A stretch of DNA of 64,000 bases from Dryocola sp032000125 (GCA_032000125.1 DAMALH010000013.1:44873-108872), one strand, 5' to 3'. Shown: positions 1-9,394, numbered from the stretch's first letter. The notes: a model not told the origin generated them from the letters alone. Made by a program: numbers and translations.

Positions 1-2
1 TT

Positions 3-515
3 GGCGGCGAAGCAGGGCTGCTTGACGAACACGGCAATATGCCGCATATCAACCGTCCTTTTATGGTGGATTCTATTGCTGCCGCGCTAGGCCCGTGGGT
101 GGGAATCCCCGCGGCTACGGCGCTGATTGAATCTTCCGCAGCCGCCGAAGCCGGCGGTAAAACGGGATTAACGGCGCTGGCCGCCGCCGTTATGTTCCTG
201 CTGATGCTGCTGTTCACGCCGGTCGCCCTGATGATCCCAAAAGAGGCCACCGCGCCTGCGCTGATCCTCATCGGCCTGAATATGTTCAGCGGACTGCGCA
301 AGGTGGATCTGGCGAACTTCACCGACGGCCTGCCGGTGCTGATGATGGTGATGATTACGCTGATTGCCAACAGCTTCGGCACCGGCATTGCGGGCGGCCT
401 GCTGTTCTATATCATCATTAAGGCGATCGCCGGGAAGTGGCGTGAGATCCCAGCCGGGCTCTATCTGCTGGCGATCCCGCTGGTGTACTACTTTGCGACG
501 CTGGTGCGCCACTGA
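3..515 (+). CDS. NCS2/AzgA-type purine permease, C-terminal part (5' truncated by window edge)
   Basis: The reading frame is open from base 3, so the first ATG at 39 is internal and the gene starts before the window. The 171 visible residues are mostly hydrophobic, with about four membrane segments, and include a stretch typical of the AzgA-like adenine/guanine/hypoxanthine permeases (IPAATALIES, then EAGGKTGL, which in this family belongs to the conserved substrate/proton site). Such proteins import purine bases by proton symport in the inner membrane and are about 430-450 residues long, so roughly 60 percent is missing. I cannot tell adenine-type from guanine/hypoxanthine-type from this part. 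Family assignment is strong; substrate is unknown. Confidence 0.85.
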   Translation, partial: GGEAGLLDEHGNMPHINRPFMVDSIAAALGPWVGIPAATALIESSAAAEAGGKTGLTALAAAVMFLLMLLFTPVALMIPKEATAPALILIGLNMFSGLRKVDLANFTDGLPVLMMVMITLIANSFGTGIAGGLLFYIIIKAIAGKWREIPAGLYLLAIPLVYYFATLVRH

Positions 516-516
516 T

Positions 517-908
517 TTTTTCGGCCTCAGCGGCGCCTGACCTCTTCTGAGGCGCCGGGCGCGCGTCGGATAACGATCCGTCAATCACATACAGAAAGGG
601 TTGCCATGCCATAACCACCTCCAGCGGCGTTTTACCTCAGTGTAGAAAACGCCGTGGGGGTAGCATTAGGCTAAAAGTCTTAAAGCATAACCGACGCTAA
701 GTCTTATGTTGCGCCGAAGGCGCGAATTTAGTCGCGTAAGGCCAGTAAAAATATATCCTGAACACATTTTCAATCTCTTTTTAATCCGCCAGGAAATCAC
801 CTGGCGATAACTCATCCCTGCCGACTTATGAATTAAGTCGGCAAACGTTCATTCACTCTTTTATTTTTACTATGATCCTTTCTTGTTTTATTTTGCAAAG
901 AGGATCTC
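517..908. other. Intergenic region with two adjacent perfect hairpins
   Basis: No gene seen. It holds two neighbouring inverted repeats: arms 787-793 and 800-806 (7 bp, 6-nt spacer) and arms 820-827 and 835-842 (8 bp, 7-nt spacer). A further GC-rich pair at about 530-555 may be the end of the permease transcript, but it lacks a T-tract. The two perfect hairpins lie 70-120 bp before the LuxR-type gene and could be operator or leader structures. Confidence 0.5.
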
Positions 909-1511
909 ATGCTTACCCTTGCCATAAAAGAAAAGAACAGCCACTTCGTTCACGGCCTGAAAATAATCATCGAACAGCTATGTCGCCATCGCCGTGAGGC
1001 CTTTCATATTTTACCTGCCGAGCATCATGACCTCGCCGATATTGTTATTGTCTCTCTTGAAGACGACTGGATAAGCGCCGACTGTTATAAAATCCCACAA
1101 ACTACCAAAGCGCAGCGCATCATTCTTATCTGCCGTAAGGCAGAACATGAAAAACTGATGTTCCGCCCCTGCCTGTATATGCTGCCGGTTATTTTTCGTG
1201 AGGATGAACCTGACGAGATAGCGCAGAAAATTGCTCACTGGATGGACCCGAACCGGCGAGGTAAAAACACCCGCCCGGTGCCAACAAGCATTTGTAAATA
1301 CTGCACAACCCGCCAGTTTACCGTTCCCGAACGCGAACTGCTTAAGCACATTGCCTGTGGATATTCGCTAAGCGACGCGGCCCATTTGATGAATATTGAG
1401 GAGCCAATAGCCCGGCTGCACCGGCAGGCTATCATGAAAAAATTACGTATCAGCAACCAGCACAGCTTAATTAAATTCATCAAGATGAATCTTGTTTTTT
1501 TGCTGACTTAA
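909..1511 (+). CDS. LuxR-type transcriptional regulator, FimW-like by position
   Basis: A 200-residue protein with an N-terminal region of no clear family and a C-terminal LuxR/NarL helix-turn-helix (about residues 137-195, beginning FTVPERELLKHIACGYSL). The receiver-type aspartate pocket is not evident, so it is probably not a phosphorylated response regulator. The ATG at 909 follows a GAGG ribosome site (gaggatctcATG). It is the outermost of three LuxR-type genes behind the fim operon. Salmonella has fimZ, fimY and fimW in this place, and FimW (about 198 residues) is a repressor of type 1 fimbriae. The length and position match, but the identity is inferred from context and not from a remembered sequence. 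Confidence 0.75.
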   Translation: MLTLAIKEKNSHFVHGLKIIIEQLCRHRREAFHILPAEHHDLADIVIVSLEDDWISADCYKIPQTTKAQRIILICRKAEHEKLMFRPCLYMLPVIFREDEPDEIAQKIAHWMDPNRRGKNTRPVPTSICKYCTTRQFTVPERELLKHIACGYSLSDAAHLMNIEEPIARLHRQAIMKKLRISNQHSLIKFIKMNLVFLLT

Positions 1512-1851
1512 CCGTCCAACCTCTCCGCTTCAGTACCATCATCCATTTTTATTGCGGTAATTACACGCGCCAAACAATACGGCTGATTAAGAAATTTCCA
1601 CCCCATGATTAAGTGAACCCTAATACCTGACGGCATTGCCTGCTGTCAAAATAACTTCCGCACCACATAATCAGAAACTGTGCATCGTTCAGTTTCTGAT
1701 TATTACCTTCGCTTTTTTAACGAAGCAGCGCTACAGGCCATCACAGTTAGCGACAAAATAATTATGAATACTTCGGTTAATCACGCATTATTTATTAGCA
1801 TGCTGACTGTTAGCGGAGCGTTTTTAACCGCAAAAAGAAAGCTGACCCGGT
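1512..1851. other. Intergenic region with strong 14-bp inverted repeat
   Basis: Arms at 1667-1680 and 1690-1703 are perfect complements (ATAATCAGAAACTG and its reverse complement) with a 9-nt loop. A T-rich stretch follows about 10 bases later. It may be the terminator of the upstream LuxR-type gene or a regulator site. A 61-codon open frame at 1680-1865 covers the repeat; I do not consider it a gene. Confidence 0.5.
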
Positions 1852-2619
1852 TTGCCAGTGAGTGAGCATTTGTATTTAGCCGCCCGTAAAAAAAGACATC
1901 GCCGCACCGGCAACGAGGGGCAGGTTAGCCCCAGATGCCCGGACATACCGATGATCCTCGACCGTCTTGAGTATTTGCAGCAGCAAATTCGCGCGCTGCG
2001 CCTGCAACAGCCGGTGGATATGCTGCTCGTCAGCAACGACAGGTATCTTTCGCTTGCGCTCACTCAGCACCTGTTTAAACAAACCCGCATCCGCATTTGT
2101 TCAACTCTCGAAGATGTCACAAGCTTTTTTGAGCAGGCGCCGCTGCCGCGCATCGTTATCGATCTGGACGGTATTACCGTTCCCGTCATCCAGGTACTCG
2201 CCGCTATTCGCCTCTGGCATAAAGAAAGGCCCGACATCAGTGTCGTGCTGCTTACCACCGGCCACAGCCCGCAAGCTTCCTGCTTTATTGCGGCGGCCAC
2301 AGCGTGCCGGGTTATCGAACGGCGGCTGGACGTCAGGATATTGTCGTATTTATTGATGCTACAGCCTTGCTCGCCGATGCCCGTTCAGGCTAACTATACG
2401 CGTAAAAACGACGCCCTCTCCCTGCGTGAATGGAACATGCTGATGGAAGTTGCCAGGGGACGCTCCTTAAAAGCGATCGCGCTCTCCTTAAAGAAGCCGT
2501 ATCACTCGGTGGTATACACCCTGAGCCGTGTGTCGACTCGTATTGGGTTGAACAGCAGAAAGGCGCTGATTCATTTACTTCATGAATTATCCGTCGTACC
2601 AACTGAGAGAAACCGTTAA
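1852..2619 (+). CDS. LuxR-type transcriptional regulator, FimY-like by position
   Basis: A 255-residue protein from a TTG at 1852. GTG 1858 or ATG 1951 (222 residues) are possible alternative starts, and none has a convincing ribosome site. Residues about 55-165 have an alternating beta/alpha pattern like a degenerate receiver domain (MLLVSNDRYLSLALTQHLF, then IVIDLDG). The C-terminal 60 residues form a LuxR-type helix-turn-helix (LSLREWNMLMEVARGRSL). It lies between the FimW-like gene and fimZ. In Salmonella the FimY protein (about 240 residues, LuxR-like C-terminus) works with FimZ to switch on fimA, and I infer the same role here. Confidence 0.72.
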   Translation: MPVSEHLYLAARKKRHRRTGNEGQVSPRCPDIPMILDRLEYLQQQIRALRLQQPVDMLLVSNDRYLSLALTQHLFKQTRIRICSTLEDVTSFFEQAPLPRIVIDLDGITVPVIQVLAAIRLWHKERPDISVVLLTTGHSPQASCFIAAATACRVIERRLDVRILSYLLMLQPCSPMPVQANYTRKNDALSLREWNMLMEVARGRSLKAIALSLKKPYHSVVYTLSRVSTRIGLNSRKALIHLLHELSVVPTERNR

Positions 2620-3197
2620 GGCTGGCTCGCGCTTTCAGATGAAAGTTAAGAAATTACTTATTTTCTATGTTTCATTTTTGTTAAAACGGAGCAATTCATT
2701 AACAGTTATAATTATTCCTGGATCGATAAACTTCTCTAACCGCCTGGTCAGGTGAGTAAAAAGGCGATTTTCAGCCGCCTTAAATTTTAACAAAAAGTAC
2801 ACATTCGCTATTTCATACTATTTTTCAGATTTAAAACGAACTTTTAAATTAAGTATTTAAGTTAGTGCGGAAATATCCGCCAAATAAAAAAAGACGCTCC
2901 CAGCGAAGCAGAACTAAATACCGCCAGAGCAGCCTGACGATAACAGCAGTCTTTCTCTCCTATAATATGAATGTATAATCAATCCACCAAATTAACCGAT
3001 AAAAAACGCGCTTATAAAGGTATCGCCGTTTTTATGACTCCCGTCACCAGCAATATATTATTCAACGGAAGATGTAAGTTTAAAGGGAGAATCCTGCACA
3101 CATATTTGACAAGCTAGCCTGATAACATTTCATAAATATCGCGACCCGCGCCCTGCGGCAACGCGATGTTTTCCTCAAACAATCCGAGGTAAAAAAA
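2620..3197. other. Intergenic region upstream of fimZ
   Basis: A 578-bp AT-rich region without a supported gene. A hairpin at 2761-2781 (AAGGCG/CGCCTT arms) followed by a T-rich run is a weak terminator candidate for the FimY-like gene. A long region before fimZ fits a heavily regulated promoter, and a -10-like TATAAT occurs near 2962. Confidence 0.4.
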
Positions 3198-3830
3198 ATG
3201 AAACCTGCATCCGTAATCATTATGGACGAGCACCCTATTGTCCGAATGTCGATAGAAGTGCTGCTACAGAAAAATAAAGCTATCCGCGTCGTGCTGAAAA
3301 CTGACGACGGCCGGGAAGTTATCGACTACATGCGTGCAAACCCGGTGGATCTGGTGATCCTGGATATCGAACTCCCCGGGGTAGATGGGTTTACTTTACT
3401 TAAAAGAATCAAAAGCATACAGGAAGACACTAAGATACTCTTTCTGTCATCTAAATCAGAAAGATTCTATGCTGGGCGTGCGATTCAGGCGGGCGCGAAC
3501 GGTTTTGTCAGCAAGCGGAAAGAACAGGACGATATATTTAAAGCGGTGGAAATGCTGCTGTCCGGGTACTCGTTTTTTCCTTCAGATACCCTGCATTTCA
3601 TCAGCCAATCCAGCTCACGCAAGGGCGCCGTGGATGATATGCCGCTCTCTAATCGTGAGGTTACCGTATTACGTTATCTGGCGAACGGCTTATCAAATAA
3701 AGAAATTGCAGAGCAGCTTTTGTTAAGCAACAAAACGATTAGCGCACACAAGGCGAATATATTTTCCAAGCTACAGGTCACTTCTATTGTCGAGCTTATC
3801 GATTATGCGCGAGTGAAAGAATTACTATAA
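3198..3830 (+). CDS. fimZ: FimZ, NarL/FixJ-family response regulator activating type 1 fimbriae
   Basis: A 210-residue response regulator. The receiver domain (1-120) has the acidic pocket at D10, phospho-acceptor D56 (VILDIELPG) and K106, and the LuxR helix-turn-helix is at about 148-205 (LSNREVTVLRYLANGLSNKE). The sequence closely follows the FimZ proteins of Salmonella and E. coli (start MKP-SVIIMD, then FLSSKSE-FYAGRAIQAGANGFVSK). In Salmonella FimZ binds the fimA promoter and couples fimbriation to reduced motility. It converges with the fim operon, whose last gene ends 36 bp from the fimZ stop. The ribosome site is gaggtaaaaaaaATG. Confidence 0.95.
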   Translation: MKPASVIIMDEHPIVRMSIEVLLQKNKAIRVVLKTDDGREVIDYMRANPVDLVILDIELPGVDGFTLLKRIKSIQEDTKILFLSSKSERFYAGRAIQAGANGFVSKRKEQDDIFKAVEMLLSGYSFFPSDTLHFISQSSSRKGAVDDMPLSNREVTVLRYLANGLSNKEIAEQLLLSNKTISAHKANIFSKLQVTSIVELIDYARVKELL

Positions 3831-3866
3831 GCGCGCGCTCACAGATATAGAGCCTGAAGTGAACGC

Positions 3867-4400
3867 TCAGTAATAATTAATCATAAATGTCGCATCGGCA
3901 TCGGCCTTTCCCGGCTGTGGGTTATCCGCCAGCGCAATAAAGTTTGCAAAAAAAGTTAGCGTTGCATCACCATTGGCATTTACTGCTACCTCCTGGCTGG
4001 CCCTCTCCAGAGGTAGCCGGGTTTTGTCTTTATTGCGCAGCTCAACCGCGACATTAGTAGCGCCGCTGGCGTCATTGAGCGCCAGCAGCTCTGAATTCCC
4101 GTCCGCCTTCTTGCCTGAAAAAGTAATCGACGCCGCGCCAGGCGGGCAGCCGTTAAGCTTAAGGGTAAAGGGAATGCTTTGTGTGGTGCTCCCCGCGGTG
4201 CGTAACTGCTTAGTTGGCCATGTGCCTAGCTGAACGGTTTTGTTATCGTCCCCCGTTTCCACATAGCAACTGTAATCCACTACGTTTGCGCGCAGCTCGA
4301 TATTTATTTCACCCAGCGGCGAATCCGCCCACGCGGCCCCTGCTGCCAGCCCCGCAAACATCGACAGTGCCAGAAAACCACGTTTGCATATATTAATCAT
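3867..4400 (-). CDS. fimF: FimF-like minor pilin / tip adaptor (cluster 1)
   Basis: A 177-residue fimbrial subunit with a signal peptide ending at about residue 25 (AGAAWA|DSP). The mature part has the pilin pattern: an N-terminal donor strand (GEINIELRANVV), a cysteine pair (SCYVETG and NGCPPG) and the C-terminal beta-zipper ending in MINYY. It overlaps the end of the adhesin gene by 8 bp and is the last gene of the operon, the place of fimF in Salmonella. It likely links the FimH tip adhesin to the shaft. It has a close paralogue at 24156-24728. Confidence 0.85.
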   Translation of the reverse strand: MINICKRGFLALSMFAGLAAGAAWADSPLGEINIELRANVVDYSCYVETGDDNKTVQLGTWPTKQLRTAGSTTQSIPFTLKLNGCPPGAASITFSGKKADGNSELLALNDASGATNVAVELRNKDKTRLPLERASQEVAVNANGDATLTFFANFIALADNPQPGKADADATFMINYY

Positions 4401-5397
4401 AATCCACCCTCAAATAGCCTCGCGAGGTAAACGGACCTTCCGCAGGCTTCTTCCCCGTCACGCTCACCGGCCAGGCGCGGATATCAACCCTTGAAGCAGC
4501 GGCATCGTCGAGGCGAAAATTAATCTTGCTGCCCATATTGTTAGGCGTAAGCGGGACCCCCGCCCCGTCTGACAGGATAAAACCAAGGTCGCTGTTGTCG
4601 GAAACCATCATATTGCCGGAAACTTTTTCCGCCTCCAGGCGCAGCGAGAGATAAGCCTGCGCATCGACGTTAGTGCATTTGATGCCGATAGTTTTGGTTT
4701 GTGGCGTCACGTTCTGAGGACGGTTGCCCGCTCCGGCCTGGCTAAACAGCGCCGCGCCAATATCGCCAAAATCAAACTCGACGATTTGCCCGGCGTTAAT
4801 TTCGCAGGTCTGCGGCACTTCGACCTTGCCGCTGTAGGTGATGGTATAAACCGGAGTAGTGAGCGGATCGGTATTACGTGTAGTGACATACACCGTGAAC
4901 ATGGTCTGTTTCGGAATGGGCACCATATTGATAAAGCGCTTAGTTACCTTGAGTCGAAACACCAGATTCGAATCCTTAACGGGGAACGGCTTCTGCTTTG
5001 GCACGTTAGGGTGCTTACCCATCTGTATATAATTACGAGGCGGATAAAACACGCCTGCGGCGCTGTCGGTTATCTTCATACCACCGTTAAGGTAATCATT
5101 TATTTTCAGATAGTTATATCCATCGATCGTTTCTTCTATCGGCAAAGTGGTGACGTAGCTTCGCATGGTCGTATCGCCGCTGGTGCCGGACGGGCAAACG
5201 GCATTAACGCCAACCCACTGGGATTTCTCCGCCAGCGTAACGATCTGTCCAACCTGGTTATTGGAACTGTTGAAGGTGTTCGACAGGTCATAAGGAATTT
5301 CCGTCGGCGCGCCGTTTGAATTAGCACATACCGTGGCGTAAGCCGGAGCCGCGCAGGCCATCAGCACGGCTCCGGCAAGATAAGTCTTCGCTTTCAT
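4393..5397 (-). CDS. fimH: FimH-like two-domain tip adhesin (cluster 1)
   Basis: 334 residues from the ATG at 5397, preferred over upstream in-frame ATGs because an AGGA site lies 8 nt before it. It has a signal peptide (MKAKTYLAGAVLMACAAPAYA), an N-terminal lectin-type domain with cysteines (TVCAN, VNAVCPSG) and a C-terminal pilin domain beginning near VPQTCEINAG. The operon position after the usher matches Salmonella fimH. The length and two-domain plan are those of mannose-type adhesins; the actual ligand cannot be read from the sequence. The pilin domain is very similar to the second cluster's adhesin (FGDIGAALFSQAGAGN in both, with minor changes), while the lectin domains differ far more. 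Confidence 0.88.
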   Translation of the reverse strand: MKAKTYLAGAVLMACAAPAYATVCANSNGAPTEIPYDLSNTFNSSNNQVGQIVTLAEKSQWVGVNAVCPSGTSGDTTMRSYVTTLPIEETIDGYNYLKINDYLNGGMKITDSAAGVFYPPRNYIQMGKHPNVPKQKPFPVKDSNLVFRLKVTKRFINMVPIPKQTMFTVYVTTRNTDPLTTPVYTITYSGKVEVPQTCEINAGQIVEFDFGDIGAALFSQAGAGNRPQNVTPQTKTIGIKCTNVDAQAYLSLRLEAEKVSGNMMVSDNSDLGFILSDGAGVPLTPNNMGSKINFRLDDAAASRVDIRAWPVSVTGKKPAEGPFTSRGYLRVDYD

Positions 5398-5425
5398 TTT
5401 CAGCATCCTGAGCCGTAAGGCTTCG

Positions 5426-8017
5426 CTATGAACAGGCGGCGTTAGCCACCACAACAGGCTGTTTTAAGCTCTCTTTCGGCAGGGAGTAAGGCGCAAAACA
5501 CTGCGATCCTTTGCCGTCACCCCACTGAATCAGCAGCCTTCCTTCCAGCGGCAGCCCGCTTAAATAGATTTGCCCGTCATCGCCCACCATGCTGGTTGCA
5601 CCGCTGGCTTCGTCGCGCACTACCGAACCGAACGGCACCGCATGCCCGCTGCGTGTGACGGAAATAATCGCCCGCACGCCAATGCGCGCATTAAACGCCG
5701 CCCGTACCAGCGCGCCCTGCGTTGGCACCACGCTGCTGACGTTGTTTTCAATGTCGGTATGGTTATCCATTGAGTTGGTATCCAGCGCGATGCGGTTGTA
5801 GCGATAAACCGTGGCGTAAGGCATCACCGCATAGCCACGCCAGTCGGTTTTCACGCCGGTCTGATTTTCCACGCTGACGCCGGATGCGCCGGGCGCTTTA
5901 ATCAATACGTTGGTGTCGCCAAGCGGCTGGCTGAAGGTAATGCCGTCGGCATGCCCTACCACGCCGCCGGCAGCCTGCCAGGTAAACTCGTGCTGATTGC
6001 GGTCGTAGTTGTAGCCAAGCCCCAGCGTGCCGTAGGTCGCCTGCCAGTTGGCATTGGCGCTGCCGCTGTAGCCGTTAGTGCTGCTGCGGCCCTGGCTTAC
6101 GCTGTAGTTCAGGGTACGATCGTCAAGCAGCGTGCCGCCAACGCCGGTTTGCACCGTATTTTTCCCGTCCGAATTTCGGCTGGCCGCAAAGGTGGCATAG
6201 GCGCGATCTATAGCTTTTTCCCGTGAATAACCGTGGCCCAGCAGCGTGCTGAACGGGACCGAAAGGTTAAAGGCTACGATACGATCGTTATTTGCAAGCC
6301 CGACGGATTTGCTCCACGAAGCGGAAACGGAATAGCTGATCCCTTTCCAGCCGCTGGCGTAACCGGCCTGATACCAGGTATTGTCCCGGTCGGTGTTCCA
6401 GTATGTTTGCTGGCTGCCGGAAACGTACAGCGAGCCGTAGTCGCCGAGGGACTGGGAGATATTGACCTGAAAACGCCCACGCTTGCTGTAACGCAGGTTG
6501 TGGTAGCTTTGCGGCGTCGGCACCTTATGATGCGTTCCGTCGTCCTGAAGCTCATACTCGTAGCCTTCCATATTTTTGTACGCCACTTCATCAAGCGTGT
6601 AGAACCCGCGCGTGGAATAGCGATAGCCCAGAAGCTGGAAGTTGGTGCCATAGCCGCTCAGGGATTTGGCATACAGAAAACGCAGGGACTGTCCCTGGTG
6701 CTCGCTGTCATCGGTAAGCTTGCTGCGCGCGTGGGTGACGTCCATAGAAATAGCGCCCCATTCACCGAGGTTTTTCCCAAGCCCCAGCGCCGCCGCCGTG
6801 TAGCGTTCCGCAAGCTGCGTGCCGCCGTAGGCCGTGTAGCCCTGGGGCAGGCCCGCAATCAGCGTGCCCTGGGTAAAGAACGGCGTGTCCTGCTGGCTGT
6901 TACCGCTGCGGAAATCCCCGGCAATCAGGTCATACTTCAGCCGTCCTTCGCGCTGCAACAGCGGCACGGTGGAGTACGGCACGGTGTATTTTTGCTGGCC
7001 GCCGTCTTTTTCTTCCAGCGTGACCTCAAGGTCGCCGCTCGACGATGTCGGGTTCAAATCGCTGATAGCGAAGGCGCCGGGCGAAACATAGCTTTGGTAA
7101 ATGACAAAGCCGTTCTGGCGAATAATCACTTTAGCGTTGGTACGGGCGATGCCGCGCACCGTTGGCGCGTAGCCCTGGAGGCTGTCCGGATACATGCTGT
7201 CTGACGAATAAAGCCGTGCGCCGCGAAAGCCAAGGCTGTCGAACACGTCGGTGCCGGTATTGCTGTCTCCCATCACCAGCTCGCCTTTTAGCGGAATAAT
7301 GGCCCGCTGCGCATAGGTGCTGATGTTCTTCCACGTATTGCTGTTATAGCCGTCGCCGCGCGTATAGCTCCATGCGCCGTTGTTACGCAGCCGCCACGGG
7401 CCGTAGTTCAGGCCGCTTTGCAGGCTAAGATAGTAGCTGTCGTCATTGCTGCCGCGGTTGCCGGTAAACGAATAGTTCACAAGCGCCGCCGGGATACCTT
7501 CATCCCACTGGTCAGGCGGAATATAGCCGCGCGCGCTGTTCAGCAGCGAAGCCTGCGGCAGGCTGATATCCAGACGCAGGCTGGCAAAATCAAACGTAAT
7601 ATCCGCGCCGGGAATCGCTTCGCTCACCGGCACGCATTCACCCGGTTTGTATTTTGCCAGCTCGGGGTAAGCGAGCATGTTCAGCCCCAGACGTTTAAGC
7701 CAGTCCACGTCCAGGCAGGGCGCCAGGCCGCCGGATTTAACCCCGGCGCCGGGCCGGGCTTTATCCGCCTCAGCAAACGAGAGATCTTCGGTGGCGATAA
7801 ACTCATCGTTGCGCCAGACGTCCACGCGATACTCGCCCGGCGCCTGTTGGCTGCCTTGTTCAAAACGCGATAAATCCGCCACGGAGGCGGCATCTTCGGA
7901 TAAAAACGCCGGGTTAAAGTAGCTCCCGGCAAAGCTCATGCCCGGCCAGAGCGTCGCCATCACCCATGCCGCCAGCGGGGCAAACATGCGTGCCTGATGC
8001 GTGACTGACTTTTTCAT
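5426..8017 (-). CDS. fimD: FimD-like outer-membrane usher (cluster 1)
   Basis: 863 residues from the ATG at 8017, which has an AGGGAA ribosome site; an upstream in-frame start at 8065 would overlap the chaperone gene. It has a signal peptide, the N-terminal PapC-N domain (YFNPAFLSEDAASVADLSRFE), the 24-strand pore with plug (MYPDSLQGYAPTVRGIARTNA) and the C-terminal PapC domains. Ushers gather chaperone-subunit complexes and extrude the pilus across the outer membrane. Full length for the family. It lies between the chaperone and adhesin genes and is colinear with the usher at 25855-28536. Confidence 0.95.
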   Translation of the reverse strand: MKKSVTHQARMFAPLAAWVMATLWPGMSFAGSYFNPAFLSEDAASVADLSRFEQGSQQAPGEYRVDVWRNDEFIATEDLSFAEADKARPGAGVKSGGLAPCLDVDWLKRLGLNMLAYPELAKYKPGECVPVSEAIPGADITFDFASLRLDISLPQASLLNSARGYIPPDQWDEGIPAALVNYSFTGNRGSNDDSYYLSLQSGLNYGPWRLRNNGAWSYTRGDGYNSNTWKNISTYAQRAIIPLKGELVMGDSNTGTDVFDSLGFRGARLYSSDSMYPDSLQGYAPTVRGIARTNAKVIIRQNGFVIYQSYVSPGAFAISDLNPTSSSGDLEVTLEEKDGGQQKYTVPYSTVPLLQREGRLKYDLIAGDFRSGNSQQDTPFFTQGTLIAGLPQGYTAYGGTQLAERYTAAALGLGKNLGEWGAISMDVTHARSKLTDDSEHQGQSLRFLYAKSLSGYGTNFQLLGYRYSTRGFYTLDEVAYKNMEGYEYELQDDGTHHKVPTPQSYHNLRYSKRGRFQVNISQSLGDYGSLYVSGSQQTYWNTDRDNTWYQAGYASGWKGISYSVSASWSKSVGLANNDRIVAFNLSVPFSTLLGHGYSREKAIDRAYATFAASRNSDGKNTVQTGVGGTLLDDRTLNYSVSQGRSSTNGYSGSANANWQATYGTLGLGYNYDRNQHEFTWQAAGGVVGHADGITFSQPLGDTNVLIKAPGASGVSVENQTGVKTDWRGYAVMPYATVYRYNRIALDTNSMDNHTDIENNVSSVVPTQGALVRAAFNARIGVRAIISVTRSGHAVPFGSVVRDEASGATSMVGDDGQIYLSGLPLEGRLLIQWGDGKGSQCFAPYSLPKESLKQPVVVANAACS

Positions 8018-8051
8018 CGTTTCCCTGCTTCCCCATTGCCGCCGCGCGGCA

Positions 8052-8759
8052 TCACTGCATGACACCGGCCTGCACCGGCGTCACCGCGCCGTAGTCATTT
8101 ACGGTCTGGTAAGAGATGCGCCCTGACAGATTTGCAGGCACGGTGACCTTCGCCACGCTTTTCGGGGCGACCATGGTATTAGGCAGCTTCTCATTGCCAA
8201 CCTTCAGATTGACCGTGGAGATATAGTAAGGCGAAGGATTGTGCAGGCTGATATATCCCCCGCTGCGGGAAAAACGCAGCTGTTTTACCGCCTCTTCCGG
8301 CTGCATCTGGAGGTTTTTCGGCCGCACGAATAATTTAATGCGCGACAAAATAGCCAACTGCAGCACGTTATTACTTTCGACGGTATTTTTATCCACCGAC
8401 GGAATGGCCTTCACGTTCATCCAGAAAAGGGATTCGCGATCGGCAGGCAGCGGCTGGCCGGCATAGATAATGCGCAGGGTGTTTTCACTTTTTGATTCGC
8501 TGACAAACAGCGGCGGCGTAACGATAAAACTTTTATCCTTTTCACCGCGATTATTCTCCACCCATGAATTAACCAGATAACGCTCTTTGGTGTCGCTATT
8601 GGTAATAGACAGGGAGGTCTGCTTCGCATCGGCGGGATAAATAACACGCGTGGCGCCGAGTCCAATTCCTCCGGCCGCCTGAGCAGAAAGGTTTATTAAC
8701 AAACACAGCGCTGCGGCCACGCCTGATTTAAATAAAATATTCATCACGACAGATACCAT
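8052..8759 (-). CDS. fimC: FimC-like periplasmic pilus chaperone (cluster 1)
   Basis: A 235-residue PapD-type chaperone with a signal peptide ending near AQA|AGG. It shows the chaperone signatures GATRVIYP, the G1 strand region (NNVLQLAILSRIKLFVRP) and TVNDYGA at the C-terminus. It binds pilin subunits by donor-strand complementation and hands them to the usher. Starts at 8759 or 8744 (MNILFKSG) both lack a strong ribosome site; the second gives a more usual signal peptide. The usher gene follows closely. Confidence 0.93.
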   Translation of the reverse strand: MVSVVMNILFKSGVAAALCLLINLSAQAAGGIGLGATRVIYPADAKQTSLSITNSDTKERYLVNSWVENNRGEKDKSFIVTPPLFVSESKSENTLRIIYAGQPLPADRESLFWMNVKAIPSVDKNTVESNNVLQLAILSRIKLFVRPKNLQMQPEEAVKQLRFSRSGGYISLHNPSPYYISTVNLKVGNEKLPNTMVAPKSVAKVTVPANLSGRISYQTVNDYGAVTPVQAGVMQ

Positions 8760-8779
8760 TAATTGTGGATGATTGCGGC

Positions 8780-9325
8780 TCAGGGATAAACCAGCGTGAA
8801 CCAGACTTGAGAATGAATATTTCCCGGCAAGACGCGTTCGGCAACCGAACGGTAGCGAGCGGTAAAATGTAAAGTCATTTCCTGCGTTTTAATTACCGGG
8901 AAATAACCCGGCCCGGTATTGGGAATAATGAGCTGCTGCTCGCTGTCAAATAACGCGAGGCCAATGCCGGTGCTGGCGTCATTGCCGTTAACGCTGGTTG
9001 CAGCCAGAAATACCTGCGGGTCTTCTACGGGCGTTGCTCCCTGAAACGCGATGCCCACATGCTCTGAAACGTCGGGAAGGCAGTCGGTCAGGCGAATAGC
9101 AAACGGAATGCTGACGGGCGCATAGCTTCCCACGCCTTTAAACAGCGAGCTGCGATACTGCCCCATCTGCACGGTCATCTCTTCGCTTTCAGGTGCGACG
9201 GCACAGGCGCCGTTAACCAGCATTCCCTGCATATGAACCTTGCCGCCCTGAACCACCACCTCCCGCTTCGCCAGTACCGGGCTTCCCGCTACCAGTAACA
9301 GGAGGAACAGGATTTTCCTTTTCAT
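8780..9325 (-). CDS. fimI: FimI-like fimbrial subunit (cluster 1)
   Basis: A 181-residue pilin-like protein with an 18-19 residue signal peptide (MKRKILFLLLLVAGSPVLA), the usual cysteine pair (NGACAVAP and LTDCLPD) and a pilin-type C-terminus (FTLVYP). It sits between the major pilin and the chaperone, the place of fimI, which is thought to end or anchor the shaft. The ribosome site gagaaggcgagcATG supports the start. The second fimbrial cluster has no counterpart. Confidence 0.85.
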   Translation of the reverse strand: MKRKILFLLLLVAGSPVLAKREVVVQGGKVHMQGMLVNGACAVAPESEEMTVQMGQYRSSLFKGVGSYAPVSIPFAIRLTDCLPDVSEHVGIAFQGATPVEDPQVFLAATSVNGNDASTGIGLALFDSEQQLIIPNTGPGYFPVIKTQEMTLHFTARYRSVAERVLPGNIHSQVWFTLVYP

Positions 9326-9394
9326 GCTCGCCTTCTCAGGATTAACGTGGAACCTGCCTCTTCCCTGAGGCCTGCGGCATCCCTGCGCTGTCGA

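Noticed and set aside
168..584. 138-codon frame antisense to the purine permease
   Set aside because: Gln/His/Arg-rich translation with an HHHHQH run is an artefact of the membrane-protein codons on the other strand.
1680..1865. 61-codon frame before the FimY-like gene
   Set aside because: It starts inside a strong inverted repeat and shows no domain or ribosome site; a chance frame is more likely.
6233..7204. 323-codon open frame antisense to the cluster 1 usher
   Set aside because: It lies wholly opposite a certain usher gene, and its composition (Arg/Ala/Gln-rich, no motif) is that of a GC-rich antisense frame.
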